In this document: one piece after another, positions 1 to 11,523 of the stretch
Position numbering within the stretch: the stretch's first letter is position 1
Layout of the letters: every line of letters begins with the position of its first letter
Source of the DNA: Gonocerus acuteangulatus
Lineage: Eukaryota > Arthropoda > Insecta > Hemiptera > Coreidae
Assembly (NCBI GenBank): GCA_946811695.1
Contig: OX328124.1
Span: 59,970,754-60,034,753, forward strand
DNA length: 64,000 nucleotides
Reading direction: 5' to 3'
Position numbers and translations under genes: made by a program
Notes under the pieces: generated by a model
What the model was told of the DNA's origin: nothing
The model's database searches: none
The model's input: only the letters and a program-made list of their open reading frames with translations

Positions 1-344
1 GTTGTTTTTCGACTCAGTCCTGTGAATAACAAAGTGCATTTCCATTTCAAATCCGGACATAAATAAGTATGCACATAGGAGATGCGGCCGCCTGCTTAAT
101 AAATATCCCGAAGCATTCAGCTGATTCCGGGAAGGTGATGTATTAGATCTAAAAGCAATGGGAAGCTCAGTGCTCGAAAGGCCTCCGAATAAGCTACAAC
201 AGGCACATGTCTTCTGATATCCTTAACTGCCTTCCGGATGAAGAAGATAATTACAAGGTTTGATTCTAATACAATTTATTACTATTTCCTTTTTAAAACG
301 TTATTCAGGACGTTTTAAAGAAGAAATTTTTTTGTTTCTTGTCA

Positions 345-485
345 TTTTAGCTGACGAAGGCTACCAAGGAGTAGCCGAAACGTCCTGAATATAGATTTTT
401 TTAAAAAATCGTATTGATGTTTTCCTAGCCGAATCCCAACTATCCCCTGACTGCTTATCACCTCGATGGCTAACTATCTAATCTT
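345..485 (+). repeat. Dispersed repeat with hammerhead-ribozyme-like core (copy A)
   Basis: CTGACGA at 351-357, one extra A, stem GGCTAC (359-364) pairing with GTAGCC (371-376), then GAAAC and GTC. This is the order of a hammerhead core. The copy continues to a shared end reading gccgaatcccaactat and a tail with cacctcgatggctaactat. An inverted copy of the GAAACGTCC side lies at 303-315. The closest relative is the minus-strand copy at 33.8 kb. Penelope-like elements are known to carry such motifs; no reverse transcriptase is seen here. Confidence 0.6.
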
Positions 486-1074
486 CATGATAAAACGTTA
501 TTTTTTTTATATAACTCTTTCTCAGAAGGGACCCCCCAAGAGTCCGGAGCCGATTTTGATAAAACTTTGAATATTTATTAAACACGTAAAAATAATTGTT
601 ACGTATTTTTTTATCGGCCCAATCGTATGTTTAAGGGGTGAAACCACCCTTCCAAAGTACACCTCAAATATTCTAAAAAGGGGAGTATACAGTGGTTGAG
701 TATCCGATTAGCTACTTTTTTTTTCTTCTGTTTCTACATCGACCTTAAGAGTTGAGAAATAAAATAAAATGCTAGGTCGAAAATGCTTTATTTTATATAT
801 CGAGTTTAGAAAATAATATCGACATGATTCTTTCACCAATTCATCAGCAACCATGCCATGCCTCTTCAGGCATTTCCAACAGAAGAACAGCTGTGGCGTA
901 CATACCTAGCTAAGAAGGGACCAACCCATATCCCAAATAAACACCATAATGACTGACAGGAAATACAAATTCATACTTATACAGATTTAAACTTACCGAC
1001 ACTGACACATTCATATGCGATAAGCACACATTACCGCCATATACTCATTTAATATACGAATGCACACAAAAACA

Positions 1075-1331
1075 GCATATCGATGGCCTAGAATGAAAAC
1101 CTTGTATCTCAAAAATAAAATTAATTAACTTTTATACCTAAATAGATGGATATTATGGTTACTGAGAAGCCCCCAAGGTTTCTATCTTCGGCGATATAGT
1201 CCAGGACGAGTAATATAGAGTTTCTTTGACACTCAAGGAATGTCAAATAGAATCTTATCCATTTAATAACGTATAAAAGTTATTACATTTTTTTTTAGAT
1301 ACGAGGTTTTCATTCTAGGCCATCGATATGC
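1075..1331. mobile_element. Short terminal-inverted-repeat element (MITE-like), family 1
   Basis: The left end starting gcatatcgatggcctagaat at 1075 and the right end finishing at 1331 are inverted copies for about 36 bases with one mismatch, then weaker matching inward. No coding capacity in 257 bases. If the true ends are TCGATGGCC, the flanking TA on both sides would be a mariner-type target duplication. Confidence 0.75.
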
Positions 1332-1688
1332 AAAAATATTTCTTTATTTTAATTTCTCGCAACTAAGGCGATTCAACAACATTGGACATTAATATTAAAA
1401 AAAATAATAACAAAAATATTAAAATCAATTATATTAAAGAATGGCCAATCAGTCCCAAAAATCTATTTACAGATTATTTCTTCATTTAAAATAAATTAGC
1501 CAAAAGTGTTTACCAACTGAAAGAGGAATGGGGCACTCCTGATAAGAGTATACCCCATTAATATTTAAGATAAGTTTTAAATTTGTATAATTTTATTTAT
1601 CTAATAAGAATTTTTTTATTCTCGTATATAAAAAAAAGGAATATCTTGAATCAATAACAAAATATCTAAAATGTTTTATACATACAAG

Positions 1689-1949
1689 ATATCGTCGATA
1701 CAAATGCAAACTAACGAATATGAAAATCACCACTTTTCAGAGTGGAAAAGCATTTATTCAAAACTTTTTTTTTTTGGACAGTCAAATATTCGGCAGATTT
1801 GACCTTTTGGTAGTAAAATACTTTCTCTTTAATAGAGTGATATAAGATTCAAAAATTTGCCGTACATAAGTCCAGCAGAAATTAGTAAAGATTGAAAATG
1901 AAAGGTGCATTTTTTCACATTCGATACTTTGCATTTGTATCGACGATAT
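1689..1949. mobile_element. Short terminal-inverted-repeat element (MITE-like), family 2
   Basis: Ends starting atatcgtcgatacaaatgca at 1689 and the reverse complement ending at 1949 match perfectly for about 22 bases, then imperfectly to about 55 bases. The 261-base interior is non-coding. A flanking TA would again fit a Tc1/mariner-type duplication. It lies only 360 bases from family 1 but has different ends. Confidence 0.75.
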
Positions 1950-3164
1950 GTCAAAAATGGCATGGGTTGTAAAAAAAAAATATTATTATGGAAATAATGT
2001 AAAAAAAAAGATAATCATAATGATATCCGACTTTATCAAAACGATTCGAAATAACACACTGCATGAATGTGAAGAACATTAATTTCATCAAGTTTCCTTA
2101 CAACTTACACACCATACTGATGGAATGCAGTAATAAATACATTTAAATACTCCTTATACACATGAAATCAACAATCCTTTACTCATAACTATATCTATAT
2201 ATGAAATATTTCATAGTAATATTATATTTTATAGGGTATCACTGTTTCGTTTTATTATATTTGATATCTTGTTTTTCTTGTGCGACAAAATGACTATTCC
2301 TTAAACGGACTTCTAAAAATTCTGTAGTCCCAGTGAGTTAATTGCCACCTTGCGACGCGTCACGAGACTCACAAAATATTTTATAAAAACACTAATAGGT
2401 TTACATATATCGAGCATTGTTATCATGTTCTTCAGAAAGGAAGACTCCATGAGATATTTTTCTCACGTTGATCGGACGTTAAGTCAAAGGCTCCTTCGGA
2501 TTTGTAATTCAAGTTTCCTTTTGAATTATTGAAACAAGCTGAGGACCTTGATTTTTATTCTATCGCTGCTGACCCTATTCGCCTAGCCCGGGGGCGATGA
2601 CATCGGTTACAGAACCTTTTAAATTATGTCTGCTTTCCAAATCTAACATCACGTTTTCCTGTTGCTCAACGCATAGATCACGGGTAGAAAAATCTGAGAG
2701 ACAAATTCAGTCGCTAGCTATCTCAGCGCATGCAGATAGGAAATTCGATGAGTCTTTCATTTTAGAAACGAATTTATAAAATACAGCTGAACTCAAGAAT
2801 GTGCTTAAAATAAACTACATAAATAGATTAGCTCTTTTATATTTGCAATGAACAACAGATTCAATTATTATTTATGTATTTCATTTTGTTTTGGAATACA
2901 TTTCTAATGGACCTTTTTTTAATCAACTCTTGTTTTATGCCTAGCATAATATCCATCGAGCATCGTTGCAAAAAATTAATTATTTTGTTGTATACTAGTT
3001 TTTCACCGTTTGGAGATAAAACTGTATATTTTTCCTTAATCCATTCGGAATTTAATTCTATTTGGTACCGCTTAATAAATGTCTGTCTTTTATTACGCAA
3101 AAACTGTGATCAATTATTTTGTGTTTTGTGTTGAATTTTCTGTTCCTCTTAACCCAACAATGGG

Positions 3165-3310
3165 AGAGTATCTTTTAGCGCGGTTCCTCACTCCCCCATA
3201 GGGAGGAACCCCGCTTATAAGGTTGATACAATGAAACAATCCGGAAGAGCCGACTAGAAAATTTCGCGTTTCAGAACCCCTAGAGACCGAAAATAACGGT
3301 GGTTCAAATT

Positions 3311-3377
<67 letters not shown>

Positions 3378-4105
3378 CTGTTCGCTCGGTAGCTCCCAGA
3401 CGAATGGTCCGATTTTTATGAAATTTGGTACAAAAATCTTTCGTCAAATTTGAATGGTCAAGTTCGTTAACCAGCAAAATCCGCCTACTGGAAGATGGCG
3501 TTTGGGGCGAAATTCGCGCAAAAAAACTCGTAGCGTTTACGTTTTTGAGTTCATAAGCTTGTAAGTACTCGTTTTATATGCTTCCTGGGCTAGGAAAACG
3601 AATGAAACCATTTTCAAGGCGATAGCTTTAACCGTTTTTGAGAAAATTGGAAAAATAGTTTTTGAATACCGTTTTTGGTTTGGGTACTTAGAATAATGGG
3701 ATACAGTTGAAACATTTTCTGCATGTTCTACTTTCATCAAAACTAATATGTTGAAATTTTGGTTACGTTTGGAGTTAAGGAAGGGTTAGAATAAAATATT
3801 TTATTAACAGACAAAAAAAGTTTTGGTAACTTTGTATACTTTCGTTAGTATCTCGAAAACCGTTGACAATCTTGTGAAGCGGAAGATTACCATTCGAAAG
3901 CTTACTAAATACTCTACAAAAAAGATTCTGAAGAAAGTTTTAATTAGGCGATGTCAATCGGAGAAATAAGTAGAAAGAAGAAATAAGGACTGGTGGAACC
4001 AAAATAATAACTGCTTCTATTTTAATCTTTCCAAATTAGACTAGGGATATGAACAGAACCGCCCTAAGATGATGCAGTTCCTGCGAGACGGACTTTTTTT
4101 TCGAT
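3165..4105 (+). repeat. (TA)n-bearing dispersed repeat, copy 1
   Basis: Matches 26998-28085 along most of its length. Shared parts: a head with a tccc.catagggag palindrome, the amatccggaag.gccgacta stretch, an internal (TA)n, then tggtccgattt..atgaaatttgg.acaaaaatct, and an end reading ccgccctaagatga.gcag before a T run. No long ORF. Class unknown. Confidence 0.75.
3314..3373. repeat. (TA)n microsatellite
   Basis: About 30 uninterrupted TA units inside the dispersed repeat above. Confidence 0.97.
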
Positions 4106-4721
4106 AAATTAACTAAAAGTCAATTTTACTAATTCGCTAAAACGTGTTTATCTTTTTTTTATTATTATTTCTGTATGAATATGATGTTTTATTGTATTAG
4201 TTTTCCGCCTTATTAGCCATGCAGGCCAGTGAAGGAAATTTATCAATCTTGTATTGGGAAGTTTTGAAATTGATTTTCTTTTGTGCATCGTTACATTGTT
4301 TTTTAATCCGTAATTATGATAACATTATAAGTGGAAGATAGAGATGAAGAATTGCTCATCACTCTTGTTCGCCTGTGTTCATGAAAGATGTGCTATATGG
4401 CAAATAAAACAAAAACCATTTGACAAACATTGGTACGAGATTGTATTAGCATTGCAGACTATTAGTGTCATTATTATTAGTATTGTATTTAAAAATATAC
4501 GACAGTAAATTTGCATCACAAATGTACAAAACCTGACAGTTAATGTAAAATTACTACAACAAGTAATTCTAATAAAAACTATTAAAAAACGCCGAAAATC
4601 GTCTGTCTTTAAATGCCTACAATTTTGGAGTTTGTTGACTTTGGTCACCGGTTATGATTTCGCACACGAGTGAGTTCATAACTCCATTCCACTGTATGTG
4701 TGCTGCATAGCCTGCCGCTGC

Positions 4722-4809
4722 GCTGCGCTCCACTCCGCTGTATGTGTGTTTCTACCCATAGTGCGCTCCAAAAAGCTGCGCTCCGCTCCGCTGTATGTGT
4801 GTTTCTACC
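4722..4809. repeat. GC-rich direct repeat just upstream of the first P450 exon
   Basis: Two ~35-base copies (4722-4756 and 4775-4809) differ at one base, period 53; each reads gctgcgctcc.ctccgctg followed by tatgtgtgtttctacc. A weaker half copy lies at about 4690-4702. The block stands out in AT-rich DNA about 150 bases before exon A and could belong to a promoter or 5' leader. That role is inference. Confidence 0.7.
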
Positions 4810-4959
4810 TTAAAGCGTCTTTATAAGCCTAATTTATAATTTTTGGAAATTCATCGTATTACTTTTTTTAGACTTTAGTGTCAATTCTCTAGAATTATTT
4901 TTGGAGTGAAGGTCCTCTCTTTTATTCTTTATTTTCTACAAAGGTATTTCGTTTTTCAG

Positions 4960-5281
4960 GCTCTGGGAGAACTGTTCACCAGTTTCTTTGTCTGCTTGTG
5001 TACCGTCTTGTTCTTCTTCTACCTATGGAGGATGAGAGGCATGCCCCCTGGACCCTGGGGCATACCCCTGCTGGGCTTCCTACCCTGGATCGACGCGAAC
5101 AAGCCCTATATGACCTTCACAGAGCTCAGCCAGGACTACGGATATATATACTCCCTCAGGATGGGAGAAGTCATAGCGGTTGTCCTGTCGCATCCTAGTG
5201 TCATTAAGGAAGCTCTCTCCAAGGATATATGCACAGGAAGAGTGCCATTGTGGCTCACTCACGGATTTATGAATAATAATG
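4960..5281 (+). CDS. P450 exon A: membrane anchor, PPGP hinge, N-terminal beta region
   Basis: Residues 1-107. The open frame runs back from here to a TAG at 4876 with no ATG; only a GTG lies at 4906. A polypyrimidine tract and AG at 4958-4959 give a clean phase-0 acceptor just before GCT at 4960. The initiator Met is therefore probably on a short upstream exon. The exon ends after the first base of a Gly codon (phase 1). The donor must be GC at 5282-5283 (G|GCAAGT): the nearby GT at 5286 would break the frame with exon B, whereas the GC site restores a Gly at the junction. Confidence 0.9.
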
Positions 5282-8200
5282 GCAAGTAAACTTTCAATTT
5301 ATGTAAATGTTTATTATTTTTTTTTTCACATTTACGGTGGTTTTAATCCTTCGAGGTGTTTACGTACCTGTATGGTCTGACAAGGACCATACAAAATTAT
5401 GATAAAAATTTAATTGATTTCTCAATTTCCGGAAATAGCAATTTCAAAATATGCATGAACGCCACTGATTATTAAACAGGTGTCTTCAAATGAGATGTTA
5501 TAGTTCTGTGTTTAAGTAAGAGAATATTGGCTGTAGTGTTCAACTCTCTTTTCTCATGAGAGATATTTAGTTCATTTCGTATATTTCATTCCATAAGTTT
5601 AGTTTGTTAAGACGCGTCAAGGGTGTATTTATTTACGACTAGCTGAATACCCGTGCTTCGTCACGGCAGATAATTAGTTATTTTATTGCGTTAAATAATG
5701 TATCACCAAAATTAACGTGACTACATAATTTTTTGCAGTTTATTATAGAACGGTTCCCGTCATATTATAAGTTATTCATCAATGGATAAGTAATCAAAGT
5801 GAAATGTTTCTTGACAATGGGGCGCTCCGGACCAGTATCAAGAAACAGATAACGTAGAGATAACCCGTTATCTATAGATTAGTCGTAACAGCAGTTTAAG
5901 AGTACAGGTTAAAATTCCCTGTCAATAATATATGTAAGTTTAAATTTAAAAATATTTGTTTCCGAAATGTCATTTGGAAAACCCAATTATATTCGCGAGC
6001 ATTACCAAGAAGTGCTCTCACTGGTGGGTGAGGAGGCTGTGCAAGGGTTCGGGATATTATTACCTCGGATGGACCATCAACAGGTATAGCGTAAACTCTA
6101 TGAGGTACAAAATCACAGTTTATTTCTAGTAGGTAATTCAAGTTCTGCCATCATAGTTGAAATGAAGCTCTAATAGAAATATCCCCCAATTAAGAAATAA
6201 TAACAATACTGTAACAGCTGACCTGTTATCGTCGTAGCAACGCTTGGTGCCAAGACCAAGCCAACGCTTGGTGCCTGCTCTCTAACCAACTAAAACTTCA
6301 AACCCCTCTAAAAATACTTAAAAATTTGATTGTCTAAAAATTCGTTCTTAGTGAGTAAATTTTCAATTTACATGCTAAAGAGAGTGTCCATGCAAAATTT
6401 CAGGTCAGTAAGTGAGTGATATTTGACAAATATATAGTAGGTTATTTATGTTTTAAAGCAATGAATTGTTTAGTTAAAAATTGAACAAATCTCTTATACT
6501 TAAGAAGCGTTCAGCTATAGGTGCATAGCTGCCTAATTTTTTTCTGTGCTGTTGTGTTCAATTTAACTTTAAATTAGTGAGATTTTCTTGAAAATTTTGT
6601 ATCGTAGTCTTTCCTAATTTGTTTTTCTGAAGAATAGTCGATTTTTGGAAGTATTGGTGAGCAATTAATTATTATTACTTAGTTTGTAAGGTGCAAACCA
6701 TTCTGAAGGGGTTAGGAACCCCTATAGTGGAGGTCTCAAAATCTCCATAGTGATGGAAGTTGATAACATCATAGGCAAGGGGCCACCTTGTCCAGAGTCA
6801 GCTGGCATAACCTCAACCGAGGAGCTTCAACAACAACCTAACCTAAAGAGATCAGCTGGTCAAATAAACAATCCACTCAACAAGATAAGGATTACCAATG
6901 ATCATGAGGTCAACAAAACAAGTAATATCAATAATATCACTGCTAATTTAACATCCAAAATAAATTTCTTACAAAACAATGTTTTTAAAAACACGGATAA
7001 TGGACCTTTTTTTGTTTACGTTGAAGGGAAAAATCAAAATTTTGGGAAAATGCATCCTATGAGTTTTGGAAAAATTATTTTTAAATCATCTAATAATGAA
7101 ATTCAAAAATCTATTTTAAATATAAAATGCATAGGCCTAAATAGGATGAAAATAGAATTTAATCAGGCCAAAATTGCTAATAATTTTAAAACTTTGCCTT
7201 TTTTATCTGATCACAATTTATTGGCTTATATTCCATCCTTCCTTACTCAAAAAACTGGGATAATTAAAGGAGTCGATACTGGCTTAAGTGATTCCGACAT
7301 TCAATATGGAATAAAATCCGAAGTAGCAGTAAGAACGATAAAGATGTGAGACGGATGATAAAGAAAGACCGTGATGACCCTGCTAAAGTCTTCCCTCTCC
7401 AGACTTGTGTGGTAAACTTCGACTCCCAGGCACTACCGCAGTATGTCTACATATACGGCGCCCGTTGTGAGGTCCGCCCTTACATCCCGAACCCGACTCA
7501 ATGTAGGAAGTGTTTCCGCTTCAACCATTCCACACCCCAGTGTAGGGCTACCTTGCAGACCTGTGAGCGATGCGGAGGGAAACACCCGGGCAACCCATGT
7601 ACAGCTGAGATACCTACTTGTCTACACTGTAAGAAGGACCATCCAGCTACGAGTAGGGACTGCGAGATATACAAGGAGCTTTACAATAAAAAACAAAAAC
7701 AAGCAATCACTCCCAGTTCTTATGCTAATGCTGCTAAAACACCTTTTCCTTCTAAAGACTTAAATTTCCCATCTTTATCTGAAAACACACCTAAAACTAG
7801 CTAAAGATACACCAAAACTAAATATGTCCCTACCAACTCTTCTAGACTCCCATAAAAACACCTTAAAGATATCTCTCAAGAGGACAATCAACTTTCTCTT
7901 CCACTTCAACCTATCACAATGAATCCCTATCCTCCATCCTCTCAAGGAAATACTTACATTGCTAAAATTTTCGAAATCATTAACAATCTATCTAGTCAGA
8001 GTGAATAATTTATCGAAAATTTCTTCAAGATTTTTACAAATTCATTAAATAAAAACAAATTGGCTGTAGAAAATAATATTAAAGAAGGCAACGCATTAGA
8101 CAATTTAGATTTAAAAACCCCTCCAAATGATTCAGCATTTAAACCTCAAATCTTTCAATATTTTACAACAGAATGTGGAAAGTGCCAATAATAAGTTTTC

Positions 8201-11200
8201 TGAAATTATCAACATGCTAGCCTTATAAAAAATTGATGTAGCTTCAATTCAAGAAACATGGTTTAAACCCTCAAAACAGTATATTTCTTCACAATACTTC
8301 ATTTTGAAAGAAAGTAGAGACGATGGATATGGGGGAGTTGCTCTCCTAATTCATAAAAGATTTAAGTGGGAGAGAATGAGTCTTCCGAAGATTGGCAACA
8401 CTGAACTTGTTTGTGCAACCATTACTAACACCGTTCCCAAGCTGTCAGTCATCAATGCCTACCTGCCACCTAACAAGCCTGTGACGAAGAGTGACCTCAA
8501 GAGACTCGTAGACCTCGCGGATCAGTCCAGCATGAGCACCATCCTCTTCGGTGATTTCAATGCTCATCATAGCTTATGGGGTAGTGACAAGACCTGCAGT
8601 CGCGGCCGTCATCTCCACGACATCATCTCAAGCAGCCAACTCATCTTGATGAACGACGGAAGCCCGACCAGACTGCCCAGGCCTCCGGCGATACCGACTT
8701 CTAGATCCGCCATAGACCTGTCACTCTGCACTCCAGATTTGGGCCTCTCACTGACGTGGTCAACCAGCGCTGACTACATCGGCAGCGATCATCATACCTC
8801 TCACTCTTCAATCATGGGAGTCCGTCTTTAGCCAGGGAAGAAGAAATTTCAAACGTATCAATGAGGACAAATATGTAGAGGAATTTGCCAGTTTCAATCT
8901 AGACCAGGAACCTGTCGATGTTGAAACTGTAGCCGCAATTATTAATGAAGCAGCCGAGAAATCAATACCCCGTATCAAGCCAATAAGGAAACGATCGTTC
9001 CTGCCTAAGACTTGGTGGAATGACGCTATAGGGTCACTCGTTTCAGCCAAAAACAAAAAAATAAAAGATTTTCTAAACAATCCTACTCCAGCAAATTTTT
9101 TAGCAGTACAGAAAATCACAACTAAACTTAAGAACACTATTAAAAAGCGAAGAAGGAAGCGTGAGAATCATTTATGGAAGATGCAAATACCAACAATATT
9201 TGGCATAAAATCAACATTATAAAAGGAAAATTCAACCCCAAAATTAATTTAATAAGAGAAAATAAAGCTAATGCATCAAAGTTTTTAGATCAAAATTTAG
9301 TCTCTAGACCAAACATCCTTCAACCAATAGATTTTAATTATTTTGAAAACTCGGGAGAAATTCTGGAATGTGAAATCGAAGCCGCCCTAAAATTTAAGGG
9401 TCATTCCGCACCAGGGCTCGACGAAAACACCTTTAAGATGATCAAGCTCTTACCTAAAAATATTAAAGTAATTCTCACAAAATCTTTTAATAACCTCAAG
9501 AACACAGGTTCAGTGCCTAATTCTTGGAGGAAAATAGAGATATGCCCAGTAATAAAGCCTAATAAACCTGACCACCTTTTGTCCTCATACAGACCCATTT
9601 CTCTTATCTCAACTTTGGCTAAAACGTTTATCACCGTGCTGAAGAACCGACTAGAATGGTTCATAGAAAAAAATTCACTCCTGCATCAAAACTGTATCGG
9701 CTTTAGGAAAGGGAGATCCACGATAGACGCCCTCCGATTCTGCAGTTGAAAGTCGCTGACGCCTTCGCTCAGAAGAAAGTCACACTGGGGTGTGTGTTAG
9801 ATGTCGAGAATGCTTACAACATGGTCAGAGTGGACACCTTAACAAAGAAACTAATAACGATGAGAGTTCCGTCAGACATCACCCGCTGGATCTACAACTA
9901 CCTCAGCAAGCGGACCTACATTGTAAAGACGGACGAAGGACTTGTAGAGATGGAATCGGACTACCACAGGGAGACCCAATTTCTCCTTTGCTGTTCAATA
10001 TATATATACAGCTGGACTGCACAAACTAAACAGTAGTAATATCACTATTCTACAATACGCAGACGATTTCATGGTATTAATCTTGGAAAACTCTTTAGAA
10101 ATTTGTTTAAGCACATTAGGAGTCACTCTAAACAGCATCTATGTAAAACTCAAGAATTTAGGCCTAACTTTCAACATCGAAAAAATTAAACTCATGCCAT
10201 TTACGAGGAAAAAAATAGACCTTACTAAATTTAATTTCTGTTTCCGCAACAGAAACATCAAACTAACAAACAATATAAAATTTCTCGGCTTGTTCCTGGA
10301 TTCGGAGCTAAATTTCAAGCTCCATTCTAATGAAGTAATCAACAAGACTACAAGGTTCCTGAACTCTTTGAAAATCTTCGCAGGAGTTAAATGTGGCTCA
10401 CATCCGAACATCCTTTTAACACTCTACAAGTCCATCGTCCTACCTCACTTCGACTACGGATGCCAGATCTACGGCGGAGGTGCAGTGCCGTCTACACTTC
10501 GCCGTCTCGACACAGTCCAGTCTGAAGCGTTAAGGACCTGCATGGGAAGCCCCAAGTCTACACCCGTCCACAGTCTACAAGTAGCTGCCGGGGAGATGCC
10601 CCTGAGTCTGAGAAGGAAGTGGCTAGCCCTAAAATATATTCTCAGGGTCTGGTTGGACTCCACTCATCCTGTTAGACCTTACATAGATAAGGCTTTTAGT
10701 TCACCTAATTTTCCCAGCAAAATTCTAATTCTCGACCAATTTAAATCTACTACAAATATTTTATCATCTTTAAATAAAGCCAAATTGTATATGGTATATC
10801 GTATAAGCCAAAATCCCAGTCACAGATTAATTCAAATCCAGAAATTTACTTCAATCACTCAAAAATTTCTAAAAATAAAAATGATCCAACAATTAAATCA
10901 CAGATTGAACACTATATTAACCATACCTATGAAAAGTCCGTCACGCAGGAGCTGCATAACTAAGCACTTTCCTCAGAATTTGGGTAGTGTAGACTGCTTT
11001 CCAGAACAATTTGCTTAAAATATCCTACATAAATAAAATAAAAACATGAATAGTTCTCTTTTAAATTTGTAATGAGTAACTGATCAATTATTAATTTGCT
11101 TCCAGAGTTATGTTTACACATGGTACCTATTACACTACGTAATAAATACAAAAAACCTCATATTATCGTATTTTGATCTAACGCAGGAACAGGATACAGT

Positions 11201-11481
11201 CACTCTAGTGGTAGAAAGCGCTCCTTGCGGCGGCTTTGTGAACCTACGTCTGGCGGGCTTTTCTATTGAAATATATTACAAATTAAACCCCCGCTTTCCG
11301 ACTGGCCGATTCAGCTCATTTTTACAAAACTTCTTTCTCATGAGTTACCCACGACGTATACCGCGGTTCGTTACAATACAGCAGAAATTACGACCGGTAT
11401 GAGTATATTAGGAATTTGGGTCTGGAGTAAACCCCCCCTTCTAATGAACCGATTTAGTTTATTTTTACAACACATATTTTC

Positions 11482-11523
<42 letters not shown>

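Noticed and set aside
4906..4959. GTG at 4906 as the P450 start
   Set aside because: Nuclear genes start at ATG; the segment includes a polypyrimidine tract and AG typical of an intron end.
8808..10663. Minus-strand ORFs of 64-109 codons
   Set aside because: Shadows of LINE 1 ORF2, whose motifs read on the plus strand.
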